NCBI GenBank assembly: GCA_903927685.1
Contig: CAIYOB010001301.1
Location: 1-50,233 of the forward strand
Origin: an uncultured Planctomycetaceae bacterium
GTDB taxonomy: Bacteria; Planctomycetota; Planctomycetia; Pirellulales; Pirellulaceae
Length of the DNA: 50,233 bases
Reading direction: 5' to 3'
In this document: one piece after another, positions 26,500 to 35,719 of the stretch
Layout of the letters: the number at the start of each line of letters is the position of its first letter
Position numbering within the stretch: the first letter of the stretch is position 1
Program-made: the position numbers and the translations under genes
Notes under the pieces: model-generated
Database searches by the model: none
Seen by the model: the letters and a program-made list of their open reading frames with translations, nothing else
What the model was told of the DNA's origin: nothing

Positions 26500-27909
26500 T
26501 CAACTTTCTGCCGCCGCGGCTCGGATCCGTTGCCAGGCCCGCTCGACGTGCTCGAGCTGCGTGTCGGTCTGGCCGATCGACATCCGCAGGGTTAACTTGT
26601 CAGCCAGTCGCGTGTGGCTCAGGTACAGCTGGCCGGACTGGTTCAGGCGGTCCATGATCTGCTGGTTGACCGCGTCGCCGCCGCGATGGCGGAAGCAGAC
26701 CAGGTTCAGCGGGGCCGGGGCGGCCAGCTCAAAGTCCGGATCGGCGGCCACCCAGGCGGCGAACTGTTGGGCCAGCGCCACGTGCTGGCGGATGCGCTGC
26801 TGCAAGCCGTGGACGCCGAAGCTGCGGATTACGAACCACAGCTTCAACGCCCGGAAGCGGCGGCCCAGCGGCACTTGCCAATCGCGATAGTCGATCACGC
26901 TGCCCGCCTCGGTGGCCTGGTTCCGCAGGTACTCGGGCAGAATCGACAGCGTCTGGACGAGTGCCTTGCGGTCCGCGACGAAAAAACAGTCGCAGTCGAA
27001 GTTGACGAACATCCACTTGTGCGGGTTGAAGCAGTAGCTGTCGGCCAGTTCCAAGCCCTGGTGCATCCCGCGGAATTCGGGACACAAAGCGGCCGTGCCG
27101 GCCATCGCCCCGTCGACATGCATCCACAAGCCGAACCGGCGGCAGATCTCGCCGATCGCCGGCAGCGGGTCCACGCTGCCACACGAGGTCGTGCCGACCG
27201 TGGCACTGACGAAACAGGGCGTCAAGCCGGCGGCCAAGTCGGCTTGAATGGCGGCCAACAGGGCATCCGTGCGGAGCTGAAATTGCTCGTCGCCGGGGAT
27301 CTTCCGCAGGTTGTCCGTCCCCAGCCCGGCGATGTTCATCGCCTTCTCGATCGACGAGTGGGCGTGTTCCGAGGCGTAGGCGACCAGCCGCTTCGTGACT
27401 CCCAGCCGGCGCGACTCGTACTGCGTCGCCCGTTCGCGTGCCGCCAGCAGTGCGCACAACGAAGCGCTCGACGCACTGTCCTGAATTGCCCCGCCGCCGG
27501 CGCTGTCGGACTTGAACCGGGCCGGCAGGCCGAGCATGTCGGCAACCCAGTCCAGCACGTGCGTCTCCAGCTCGGTGCACGCGGGACTGGTCAGCCACAG
27601 CATGCCCTGGATGCCCAATCCCGACGACAACAGATCGCCCAGGATCGACGGGCCGGAATTGTTGGACGGGAAGAAGGCGAAGAAGTTCGGCGACTGCCAG
27701 TGCGTGATCCCGGGCAGGATCACCCGCTGAAAGTCGGCCAGCAGCGCGTCGAACGCCTCCGGCTCGTCCGGCGGCTGCGGCGGCAGCTGGGCGCGGATCT
27801 GCCCCGGCTGGACCTGGGCCAAGACCGGATACCGCTCGACGGTTTCCATGTACTCGGCGATCCAATCGATGACTTGGTAACCGTGGCGGCGGAATTCTGC
27901 TGGGGTCAT
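26500..27909 (-). CDS. Group II PLP-dependent amino acid decarboxylase
   Basis: The 469-residue enzyme resembles aromatic-L-amino-acid decarboxylases. The PLP lysine lies in NPHKWMFVNFDCDCFF, and the histidine that stacks on the cofactor is in YASEHAHSSIEKA. Substrate-side blocks include THWQSPNFFAFFPSNNSGPS and VDGAMAGTAALCPEFRGM. The order and length match DOPA/tyrosine/tryptophan decarboxylases (about 470-480 residues). The exact amino acid cannot be decided from sequence. A 12-unit heptamer repeat lies directly upstream of its start. Confidence 0.85.
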   Translation of the reverse strand: MTPAEFRRHGYQVIDWIAEYMETVERYPVLAQVQPGQIRAQLPPQPPDEPEAFDALLADFQRVILPGITHWQSPNFFAFFPSNNSGPSILGDLLSSGLGIQGMLWLTSPACTELETHVLDWVADMLGLPARFKSDSAGGGAIQDSASSASLCALLAARERATQYESRRLGVTKRLVAYASEHAHSSIEKAMNIAGLGTDNLRKIPGDEQFQLRTDALLAAIQADLAAGLTPCFVSATVGTTSCGSVDPLPAIGEICRRFGLWMHVDGAMAGTAALCPEFRGMHQGLELADSYCFNPHKWMFVNFDCDCFFVADRKALVQTLSILPEYLRNQATEAGSVIDYRDWQVPLGRRFRALKLWFVIRSFGVHGLQQRIRQHVALAQQFAAWVAADPDFELAAPAPLNLVCFRHRGGDAVNQQIMDRLNQSGQLYLSHTRLADKLTLRMSIGQTDTQLEHVERAWQRIRAAAAES

Positions 27910-27913
27910 GGGC

Positions 27914-27997
27914 AGATTTCGGATTTCGGATTTCAGATTTCGGGTGCCAGATTTCAGATTTCAGATGTTGGATCTTGGATGTCGGATGTCAGATGTC
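27914..27997. repeat. Heptamer tandem repeat, 12 units (RGATKTC)
   Basis: Twelve consecutive 7-base units run from 27914 to 27997. The left half is AGATTTC or GGATTTC with one divergent unit (GGGTGCC); the right half drifts to GGATGTC and AGATGTC. It fills almost the whole gap between the S46 peptidase stop and the decarboxylase start, so it lies in the decarboxylase leader or promoter. Copy-number variation between strains would be expected. Confidence 0.8.
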
Positions 27998-28002
27998 GGA
28001 GC

Positions 28003-30093
28003 TTATTGTCCTAGTTCGTTGGCCAGGCTGGCGGCGTCGTAGACGTTGCGGAGAGACTCGACGATGGCTCGGGCGTCGACGGAGACGGAGCGGCCTTGTT
28101 CTTCGCTGAAGATGAAGTCCCAGACCAGCGACGGGAGGTTGCCGTCGAAGATGATGCCGACGAACTCGCCCTGGCGGTTCACGACGGGGCTGCCCGAGTT
28201 GCCGCCGATGATGTCGTTGGTGCAGATAAAGTTGAACGGCGTGTCGAGGTTCAGGCGGTCCTTGCGGTCCAGCCAGGACGGGGGCAGGGCAAACGGCGGG
28301 GTGTTTTCGTGGTCGGCGGCCCGCTGGTAGGCGCCCGCGATGGTGGTCCAGGGCGGGATCGGCTGGCCCAGTTCATCGGTGAATCCGCGCACGACGCCCA
28401 GGGACAACCGCAAGGTGAACGTGGCGTCGGGATAGGTGTCGGTGCCCAGCAGCCGGAAGCGGGCGTCGGCCAGGCGGGCGTAGGCCTGCAACTGCGGTTC
28501 CTCGACTTGCTCTTCATACCGCTTGCGGACTTCACGAGCGGCGGCGTCGACCAGCCGCGCCAGGACGAGCATCGGGTCTTGGGACGCCTGCAAGGCCGCC
28601 GCGCCGCCTGCGGCCAGTTGTTTCCGCAGTTCGACCTTCTGCAACTGGCTGCCGGAGACCAGCTCGCCCGCCCGCTGTTGCGGCGACTTGCCGGCCAGGA
28701 CTTGCTGCAACAGCGGGTCCCGCATGCCGACCAGTTCCGCGTACAGACTGAGCGAATCCGCCAGGCCCAGGGCCTCCAGGTCGTCGTAGATCGGCGCGTC
28801 GGCGAACAGTCCCTGCAGCAGCGAATCGCGGTTCGAGGCGCGGAACTCGCGGAGCCGGTCGCCGCTGGGCTTGGCGTCCTCCTCGGCCATGCGGAGCAAG
28901 GTGCGGGCGATCCCGAACTTCTGGCTGTTGAACGCCAAACCGCGTTCCAATAACTGGTGGGGCACGAAGATCTCGTCCCACACCCGCAGCGTCTGGCTGA
29001 TCTCGGACCACGGATCACCGCAGGCCGCTCGCACTGCCGGATTGGCGGCCACCGCGTCCCGCAGTTTCTGTTCCTCGGCCGCCTTGCGGCCCATCACGGC
29101 GGGATCCTGCAGGCCGGCCAGGCCGCCCAGGCGAGCCTTGCGGCTGTTGGCCACGCCGAACAGATCGTCCTTGGCCCGCCGCTCGTTCTCGCGGCTCCGC
29201 TCGCTGAACGTCGCCAATTGGACTTCCCGCCGCCGCAGGACGTTCAGCGAAAACGGAAACCCGCGATCCCGCAGGAACTCGAGGTGAGCCACCGTGTTCT
29301 GCCGGCTGGTGCGGCCGGGGTGGCCCGAGACGAACACCAGTTCGCCGTCGGAAACGCCCTGCGAATTCCATTTCAAGTAGTCCGCCGGGCGGACCGGCCG
29401 GCCGTCCTCGTAGACCCGGAACAGGCAGATGTCCAAGTCGAATCGCGGGTACTCGAAATTGTCCGGATCGCCGCCGAAAAAGGCGATGTCCTGTTCGGGC
29501 GCAAAGACCAGCCGGACGTCGGTGTATTTCTTCAGCCGGTACAGGTGGTACAGGCCGCCTTGGTACAGCGTCACCACGTCGCTGCGGAGCCCCGTCTTGT
29601 CCAGCGACTCCTGCTCGATCGCCGCCATCACCGCTTGCCGCGCCTTGCTCGCTCCGGCCGGATCCATCCCGGGAGCGACCGCGGCGTTAACCCGCTCGGT
29701 CACATCCTCGATGCTCTCCAAGACGTTCAATTCGAGGTCGACACATTTGATCTCCTGGTCCGGCGTGCGGGCATAGAAGCCCTCTTTCAAGTAGTCGTGC
29801 GCCGCCGAACTTAGCTTCTGCAACGCGTCGGCTCCGACATGGTGATTGGTCAGGACCAGGCCCTGCGAGGAGACAAACGAACCGGACCCGCCGCTGTTGA
29901 ACCGCACGGACGACCGCTGGAGGTGTTCGAGCCAGGCGGGCGTCGCCTCGAACTGATACTTGTCTTTGAGCAGCTTGGCGGGCGGGTTGTTGAACAACCA
30001 CAGGCCCTCGTCGGCAGGCAGGTCGGCGGCGGGGATCGTGAGGGTCAGCATGGCGGCAAACAACAACAAATCAACGAGACGGCGGGGCTTCAT
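28003..30093 (-). CDS. S46-family dipeptidyl peptidase (DPP7/DPP11 type)
   Basis: The 696-residue exported serine peptidase releases dipeptides from the N-termini of peptides. A signal peptide (LLLFAAMLTLTIPAADLPA) is followed by the catalytic histidine in VLTNHHVGADA, the aspartate in PRFDLDICLFRVYEDG, and the nucleophile serine in IIGGNSGSPVVN. Length fits the S46 family (about 700-720). The substrate-defining position reads FDGN, a glycine as in DPP7-type enzymes, where DPP11 has arginine; this suggests hydrophobic rather than acidic preference. The start at 30093 follows GGAG about nine bases upstream. It follows the GH32 pair. Confidence 0.85.
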   Translation of the reverse strand: MKPRRLVDLLLFAAMLTLTIPAADLPADEGLWLFNNPPAKLLKDKYQFEATPAWLEHLQRSSVRFNSGGSGSFVSSQGLVLTNHHVGADALQKLSSAAHDYLKEGFYARTPDQEIKCVDLELNVLESIEDVTERVNAAVAPGMDPAGASKARQAVMAAIEQESLDKTGLRSDVVTLYQGGLYHLYRLKKYTDVRLVFAPEQDIAFFGGDPDNFEYPRFDLDICLFRVYEDGRPVRPADYLKWNSQGVSDGELVFVSGHPGRTSRQNTVAHLEFLRDRGFPFSLNVLRRREVQLATFSERSRENERRAKDDLFGVANSRKARLGGLAGLQDPAVMGRKAAEEQKLRDAVAANPAVRAACGDPWSEISQTLRVWDEIFVPHQLLERGLAFNSQKFGIARTLLRMAEEDAKPSGDRLREFRASNRDSLLQGLFADAPIYDDLEALGLADSLSLYAELVGMRDPLLQQVLAGKSPQQRAGELVSGSQLQKVELRKQLAAGGAAALQASQDPMLVLARLVDAAAREVRKRYEEQVEEPQLQAYARLADARFRLLGTDTYPDATFTLRLSLGVVRGFTDELGQPIPPWTTIAGAYQRAADHENTPPFALPPSWLDRKDRLNLDTPFNFICTNDIIGGNSGSPVVNRQGEFVGIIFDGNLPSLVWDFIFSEEQGRSVSVDARAIVESLRNVYDAASLANELGQ

Positions 30094-30241
30094 ACTTCCA
30101 GGCTCCAAGAAATGCACGGTGCGTGCGACTGGCGATAGGATAGCCGCTCGGCGGGGGCATCGTCAACCTTCGACGCCAGTCCGCTCGACTCCACTCCGCT
30201 CCTTGGAGTGCTGGCGCGAGGGACTGGCTCCGGGAGCGTTG

Positions 30242-33190
30242 CTACTTCGGCGCGAGCGGCCGGACTTCGATCTGCTCGAAGACCACTTCGCCCCCCTGGG
30301 CAAAGAAGAACAGCCGCGTGCCGCCCGGATCGGCTCGGCGGGCGATGAACGTGCGGCGGTCGCCGATGCACACGTCCAGGATGCGGTCCTTGGTGACGAT
30401 GTCCAGGGTGAACGGTTCGGCCAAGCCCTCGACGGCCGGCAGCGCGCCGGTGTCGCCGCCCATCAACGTGACGACCGGCTCCTTAGGCGCCAAGCCGCCC
30501 GCCTGCGGATGCGAGAACTGGACGTGCTGTTCGGCCGGCCGGAAAGACAACTCACTGCCCGCCTGGTAATCGCCTTCGCCGCACAGGCAGATGCCGAACG
30601 CCGCCACGCCCGCTGCGGGGTGGACGGTCAAGCGGATCCGGCTGTCGTGTGGCACGCCATCCACTGCCGCATAGGAAATCGCCTGCCCACCGCGGACCCG
30701 CAGCGCGGTCCAGTCGCCCGCAGCGTCACCCTTCGTCGCCGCCAGGGTCAGCGGCAGAGGCGGCCCGCAAGCGGGCATCATCTCCGGCACGAATTTCAAG
30801 CCGAGATCGCCGTTGGCCGCCTGGACCAATTCGCGGACCACCAGGTTACCGCCCCAGCCGGGAAAGGCGACCCAGCCGGCCGCGAGCGCCCGGCCGTCCT
30901 TGAACTCGTGCATCTTGGAGAAGAACAGGCCGTCAAAGGTGTTCTTGGGGATCTCCTCCCACGGCCCCAGCGGCTGCCGCGACTTGTAGATCCGGCTCGA
31001 GCCGGCGGTGAAGTAGTACCAGCCGTTCCAGGCCAGCGTGTCGGGGCAGATGTGGCTCACGTCGTCGCGCTCGGCCGTCTTGCGGAACTCGCTGTCGGGA
31101 ACCGCGGTCCACGTTTCCAGGTCGCCCGATTGATAATGCGTCCGCCCGCCCTCCGCAATCAGGTGGAACTGGCGCGTCTGGGGCACGTAGAAGATGTCGC
31201 TGTCGAAGCCGGGCAACACGGGCTTGAAGTCCTTCTGAAAATGAATCCCGTCAGCGCTGACCGAGCGAAACAGCCAGGCTCCGTGCTGCGGCTTGTCGAC
31301 GAACTGAATCCGGCTGCCGCAATCGGTGTAGAAGGCGTACCACTTCCGGTCGTGGGGGTTGTAGATCACGTTCCCGGTGCCCATGGCGCATTCCCATTGC
31401 CGGTCGATGGGGACCGCCAGCGGATGCTGCGTCCAGTGCTTCAGGTCCGTGGTCGAGAAGTGCCCGTACTGATGCGCGCCCAAGCCCCACTTGGCCGCGT
31501 GATGCAGCCGGTCGTACAGATAGAACAGGTGGAACTCGCCATCCTTGCACGTCACCATGCAGTCGCCGGCATACGCCTTGCCTCGCGGCCGCCAGTATTG
31601 CAGGCTCTGCTGTCCGGGCCCGAGGATCTCCAGGTCGCGCTGGGCGACGGTCTGGGCGCCGCCCGACAAGGCTGTGATTTCCTGCGGCGTCAAGGCACGG
31701 TTCCAGAGGGCGACGTGATCGATCTCGCCCGAGAACGGCGGCTGCAGTTGTCCGCCGGCGTCATAGCCGGCGCCGATCAGGAACGGGCTCTGGAAGCGGT
31801 ACAACGCTCCGTGCGGCCATTCCTCGTCGATCAACACGCCGTCGACATACAGCTCGATGATCGGATCGGCAAAGCGGACGACCACGTCGTGCCAGCGGTC
31901 ACGGCCAATCCCTTCGAGCGGAGCGCTGACCGGCAACACGCCGTCGTTGAAGTTTCCGCCGGCGTACTGCGGCGCCGTGCTGCCCTGGGCCAACAATGCC
32001 GCGCGGCGCCCGGATTGCTTGCCGGCCGCGTTCTGCTCGCAGATCACCTGCGAGCCGTTCAGGTGGTCGCGCCGCCACAGGGCCACGATCGTGAAGCTGT
32101 CGTCGCCCGCGGCCAGGACTGCCGGTCCTTGCAGGAATTGGCCGTGGCGAAAGCGGATCGCGGGCAAGTCGCCGAGCGCCCGATCGATCCGGGCGGGCAG
32201 CCGCGCCGCGACCACCTGCCGCAGGTCGTGCGACCGGCCCGACAGGTCGTTCCAGAGCGTCACGTTGCCGTTGTCGTCGCTCTGCACGCGGGCCGCATCC
32301 AGGTGCAGCACCAGGTCGTCCGTGGGGACCTCGACTCGGTCGGACGCGCCAGCCGGGTCCAGGTTCCACTTGGCCCGCAACTGGCGCTGCAGCCGCTGGG
32401 TCTGGTCGTCGCTCAGCGGCCGGCTGTAGACGAGGATCTCGGCGATGTCCCCCTCCAGGAACTCGCCTGTTCCCACTTTGGCGCCGACATAGAACGCTTC
32501 GTCGCTGACCGCTTGCCGTTCGCTGTCGATCGACCGCTCCGCCTGGCCGCTCGCGTCGCTGACGACCACCCGGCCGTCGTCGTGCACGCGCACGACCGAG
32601 CCGATCCATTGGCCGGCCGGATACGTCAGCAGGTCGTGCGCATCGTTCGCCTCGCCGTTGAAGCCGTAGCTGCCCCGCTGGGCCTGCTGCTGATCCTGCT
32701 CCGTCGGCGCTTTCATCCCCTCGACGCGTTGCCACAGCGGCGTGGTTCGCCAGCGATACGTCAGCTCGCTGCCATTGGCATAAACCAGGTTCGCCAGCCG
32801 ATCCTGCGGCTGGGCGGACGCCAGCAGTCCACCCAGCCAGCGGCCGGACGGGTCGCGGACGCGCAGACTGAGCGACGCATGCTTGCCAGCCAGTTCGATC
32901 GGCCTGGCGGACTGAGTGGCCAGATAACCGCCCCGCAGCCGCACAACAGTGCCGTCGCCGCCGCGGGCCAGCGAGGCTTCTCGCTCGGCGCCGGCCAGGG
33001 CCACGACCTCCACTTGGCCCACCGCCGTCAGCGCGTCGTTCGCGTCCGCGGTGCCCGTCAGGTGCTGCATGTGCCAGACGACCACGGCGTCGTCGAAAGG
33101 CGATTGAGCCTCGGCCCAGCCTGCCGACCCGACGGCGGCGAAGGTTGTTACCAGGATCGCAAATCGGGGATGGATTCTGCGGTGGTTCAT
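30242..33190 (-). CDS. Secreted LamG + GH32/GH43-like beta-propeller protein
   Basis: The protein of 982 residues has a signal peptide (AILVTTFAAVGSAGWAEA). Two LamG/concanavalin-like domains follow (about 40-260 and 285-500), seen in FYVGAKVGTGEFLEGDIAEI and PFLIGAGYDAGGQLQPPFSG. A five-bladed propeller comes next (about 530-800), then a beta-sandwich tail (about 820-980). The nucleophile block that is WMNDPNG in GH32 reads YAGDCMVTCKDGEFHLFYLY here, keeping one aspartate. The usual RDP is replaced by CPD in SHICPDTLAWNGWYYF. It is probably a GH32-clan enzyme of altered specificity or a non-catalytic binder. The start at 33190 follows GGAGAACACG. It pairs with the GH32 gene upstream. Confidence 0.75.
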   Translation of the reverse strand: MNHRRIHPRFAILVTTFAAVGSAGWAEAQSPFDDAVVVWHMQHLTGTADANDALTAVGQVEVVALAGAEREASLARGGDGTVVRLRGGYLATQSARPIELAGKHASLSLRVRDPSGRWLGGLLASAQPQDRLANLVYANGSELTYRWRTTPLWQRVEGMKAPTEQDQQQAQRGSYGFNGEANDAHDLLTYPAGQWIGSVVRVHDDGRVVVSDASGQAERSIDSERQAVSDEAFYVGAKVGTGEFLEGDIAEILVYSRPLSDDQTQRLQRQLRAKWNLDPAGASDRVEVPTDDLVLHLDAARVQSDDNGNVTLWNDLSGRSHDLRQVVAARLPARIDRALGDLPAIRFRHGQFLQGPAVLAAGDDSFTIVALWRRDHLNGSQVICEQNAAGKQSGRRAALLAQGSTAPQYAGGNFNDGVLPVSAPLEGIGRDRWHDVVVRFADPIIELYVDGVLIDEEWPHGALYRFQSPFLIGAGYDAGGQLQPPFSGEIDHVALWNRALTPQEITALSGGAQTVAQRDLEILGPGQQSLQYWRPRGKAYAGDCMVTCKDGEFHLFYLYDRLHHAAKWGLGAHQYGHFSTTDLKHWTQHPLAVPIDRQWECAMGTGNVIYNPHDRKWYAFYTDCGSRIQFVDKPQHGAWLFRSVSADGIHFQKDFKPVLPGFDSDIFYVPQTRQFHLIAEGGRTHYQSGDLETWTAVPDSEFRKTAERDDVSHICPDTLAWNGWYYFTAGSSRIYKSRQPLGPWEEIPKNTFDGLFFSKMHEFKDGRALAAGWVAFPGWGGNLVVRELVQAANGDLGLKFVPEMMPACGPPLPLTLAATKGDAAGDWTALRVRGGQAISYAAVDGVPHDSRIRLTVHPAAGVAAFGICLCGEGDYQAGSELSFRPAEQHVQFSHPQAGGLAPKEPVVTLMGGDTGALPAVEGLAEPFTLDIVTKDRILDVCIGDRRTFIARRADPGGTRLFFFAQGGEVVFEQIEVRPLAPK

Positions 33191-33218
33191 CGTGTTCTCC
33201 AAGTACGCCGGACGGTGG

Positions 33219-33246
33219 GCTCGCGGCGTTCGACCACAGGCACCCC
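33219..33246. repeat. Dispersed repeat fragment between the two GH32 genes
   Basis: GCTCGCGGCGTTCGACC followed by ACAGGCACCCC resembles the CTCGACCCCAGGCACCC family. It lies in the 86-base gap between the two GH32-like genes. Confidence 0.45.
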
Positions 33247-33276
33247 GGCAGGAAACTCGGCCTCGGAACGGATGGC

Positions 33277-35568
33277 CTAATACGGATTGGCCGGCATCAT
33301 CTCCCAGGCTTGCACGCTGCCAAATCTCGCCTCGCCGCCGCGGGCGAACAGCGCGACGCCCAGACTGTCCGGACGACCGGGATAGACACGGCGGCAGATG
33401 GCTTGGCGCTCGTTGGCGTAGACTTCGACCACCGACTTGTCGACGAACACGCGCAGCCGCAACGGCTCGCCGTCCGGCAAGCGGAATGGGGCCCGCTCCA
33501 ACGCTTGCCGCCCGTCGATGCCGCTGCGGGTCGCGTCCATGCACAACTGGCCGGCTTCGGCGTCGTAGTACAGCAGCGTCGTCTCCTCGCCGCCCGGCGA
33601 GGTCCGCACCTGGACTCCGCACTGCCGAGCCGCCCCCGGCTGGACCGTCAGTTCCAGTTCGCAGGAATCGCCCACCACGCCCGCCAAGATCTGCGTGCCG
33701 CCGTCGGCCACCGCGATGTCGTTCCAGCTCTTGACGCCGCAGCGGAGCATCTGCAACTCGTCCACGGGCGCCATCCGCAACGTGCCGTCGTCGCCCAGCC
33801 ACAGGGAACGCGGCAGGCCATAGACGCCCGACCAGCCGCGGGCCTCTTCGCCGCCGGGATTGTCCGTCAGCCAGGCCCACATGATCTGCCGGCCCTGGCC
33901 ATCCAGCAACGCTTCCGGAGCGAAATACGTGTTGTCCACCCAGGTCATGCGACCGTGATTCTCCGGCAGGAACCGGTCGTTCTCGGTGTCGTACCGGCCC
34001 ACGTAATACTGGCAGCCTTTGTTGTGGCTGATGAACAGCAGCAGGTGCTTGCCGCTGGGCGGGCCGCCCGCGGCGCTGGCGGGCAGCGGCAGGAAGCTCG
34101 GGCACATGTTGTCTTCGCTGTCGTCGGTCCAAGCGGGGTTCCGCTGGTAGAACTCGCCCCGATACCGCCAGTGGGCCAGATCGTCCGATTCGAGCAGATA
34201 CAGTCGGTCCCCCTTCATGTCCGCCGGCGAATCCGGGTTGCGGCCATACTTGTTCAACACCAGCAGGTTGCCCGTCAGGATGTAGTACTTGCCGCCTTTC
34301 TTCCAGACGTTGGTCGGGTCGGCCGAGCCGTAGATCCGCTTGTTGCCGGCTTCGTCGGTTGCTTCAGTGATTCCCCACTCGGTCGACTTGATCACGGGAT
34401 TGGCGGCCAGTTTCTGCCAGCGGTCGTAATGCCGGTCAGCGCTCTTGGCCAAGCCGATGCCTTTGTCGCCCCACAGCATCCAATAGGACAAATAGGCGGT
34501 CCCGTCGTCGTCGACAAAACCGCCGCCGCTGAAGCAGCCTTCGTCGCCGTCGCCGGGCCCGATCGCGTCGGGATGATGCCGCCAATGGACCAGATCGCGG
34601 CTGGAAATGTGCCCCCAGCAGAAACCGACGCCGCTGCGGTTGTACAGGTACATCAAGTGATAGCGGCCGTTGGCGTAGAAGCAGCCGTTCGAGTCGCCGG
34701 GGCGGCCGTTGTCCTCCGGAACGCAGAAGTGGTATCCCGGCCGGTACGGATCGTCCAGCAGTTTCTCCCGCAGCAGCCGCGTCGATTGCACGACCGCGGC
34801 GGGGACGGGGTCGGCTTTCGACCAGCTGGCCGGGACCTCGGCCGTCTCGCCGCCGTCGCCGTCCCGCGTGGCGAGCAACAGTGGCCGGCTCCCGTCCAGC
34901 ACCAGGCAGCCGTCTTCGAGCTTGGCCCCGCCGGACAGCTTGATCTGGTTGAATCGCCCGGCCCGGTCGTAGATCCCGGTTGCGGTAAAATCCCACCAGG
35001 CCCACGGCTCGAGTTGCTCGCCCGGCTGGCCCGGTTGCAGCGCTGCGATGCGGGCCTGGTCCAGGGGCTGGGCGTACACGCGGGCGTCGCGAATGCGGCC
35101 GTGGAAACAGGCGACGTTCTTCTGCAGATGCCGCTGGCCGAACAGGACGGCCGTGTTGGGGCCGTAAGCATACGGAGCGCCACCGGTGCGGTACTGACTG
35201 TACAGCTCGCCGTCGCGATAGACGGTGATGTGCGGCCCCTGATAGACGATCGCGATTTGCACGAACTGATCCGCGGCGACGGTCTCGCGGGGCCAATCCG
35301 CCTGTTCTTTCTGCGTGCGGCTGTATCCGTTGCTGCCCGGCATCCAGACTTGCGGCGTCAACTCGCCGAACACGACGCCGTCGAATTGATCGATCGTGGT
35401 GTCATTCACGGTCAGGGCAGAACCGCCGGCCTGCGTGAGGTTGGCGGGCGAGACCCAGACGACCAGCGTCTTGTCGACCAGCGGCGGTTCGCCGGCGGCC
35501 TGCACGCTGACGGAAGTCCATGCCAAGGTCATCCAGAACGGCAGCCAGCAGAGGGGCGAGCGATGCAT
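33277..35568 (-). CDS. Secreted LamG + GH32-type fructan hydrolase
   Basis: The 763-residue protein has a signal peptide (CWLPFWMTLAWTSVSVQAA), a LamG-like domain (about 55-180) and a GH32 propeller (about 275-560). The nucleophile is probably D292 in PGDSNGCFYANGRYHLMYLY, equivalent to WMNDPNG. The transition-state aspartate block reads YGSADPTNVWKKGGKYYI in place of RDP. The acid-base region is SEDNMCPSFLPL in place of the usual EC-containing block. A GH32-type C-terminal beta-sandwich (about 610-760) ends with FVDKSVVEVYANERQAIC. Fructan or sucrose-like substrates are typical of the family; the changes in all three motifs make the exact activity uncertain. The start at 35568 follows GGAG. 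Confidence 0.8.
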   Translation of the reverse strand: MHRSPLCWLPFWMTLAWTSVSVQAAGEPPLVDKTLVVWVSPANLTQAGGSALTVNDTTIDQFDGVVFGELTPQVWMPGSNGYSRTQKEQADWPRETVAADQFVQIAIVYQGPHITVYRDGELYSQYRTGGAPYAYGPNTAVLFGQRHLQKNVACFHGRIRDARVYAQPLDQARIAALQPGQPGEQLEPWAWWDFTATGIYDRAGRFNQIKLSGGAKLEDGCLVLDGSRPLLLATRDGDGGETAEVPASWSKADPVPAAVVQSTRLLREKLLDDPYRPGYHFCVPEDNGRPGDSNGCFYANGRYHLMYLYNRSGVGFCWGHISSRDLVHWRHHPDAIGPGDGDEGCFSGGGFVDDDGTAYLSYWMLWGDKGIGLAKSADRHYDRWQKLAANPVIKSTEWGITEATDEAGNKRIYGSADPTNVWKKGGKYYILTGNLLVLNKYGRNPDSPADMKGDRLYLLESDDLAHWRYRGEFYQRNPAWTDDSEDNMCPSFLPLPASAAGGPPSGKHLLLFISHNKGCQYYVGRYDTENDRFLPENHGRMTWVDNTYFAPEALLDGQGRQIMWAWLTDNPGGEEARGWSGVYGLPRSLWLGDDGTLRMAPVDELQMLRCGVKSWNDIAVADGGTQILAGVVGDSCELELTVQPGAARQCGVQVRTSPGGEETTLLYYDAEAGQLCMDATRSGIDGRQALERAPFRLPDGEPLRLRVFVDKSVVEVYANERQAICRRVYPGRPDSLGVALFARGGEARFGSVQAWEMMPANPY

Positions 35569-35629
35569 GAGGCGGCTCCAGGGGTTTGGGAGCCGCTTTT
35601 TCTATCGTCGGGAGCCGCGTGTCACCACT

Positions 35630-35668
35630 ACGCACCCAGTCCACGCACCCAGTCCACGCACCCAGTCC
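35630..35668. repeat. 13-bp tandem repeat, three units
   Basis: ACGCACCCAGTCC is repeated three times without interruption at 35630-35642, 35643-35655 and 35656-35668, followed by degenerate CCCAGT pieces to about 35695. It lies between the anti-sigma-like gene and the GH32 gene. Confidence 0.75.
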
Positions 35669-35719
35669 GCCCAGTTCACTGGCACCCAGTTCCTGGCCTG
35701 GACGAACCGTCGGCCTTCG

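Noticed and set aside
27914..27997. CRISPR or transposon end
   Set aside because: The period is seven bases with no spacers, so it is a simple tandem repeat.
26614..28014. A 466-residue plus-strand frame over the decarboxylase gene
   Set aside because: It ends inside the heptamer repeat, producing a repetitive ISDFGFQISG-type tail, and lacks any family signature.
29960..33280. A 1,106-residue plus-strand open frame opposite the LamG-GH32 gene
   Set aside because: It is the antisense of a well-supported gene. Its composition (Arg, Ala, Val, Gln runs) has no domain or ribosome site, and high GC makes long antisense frames common.
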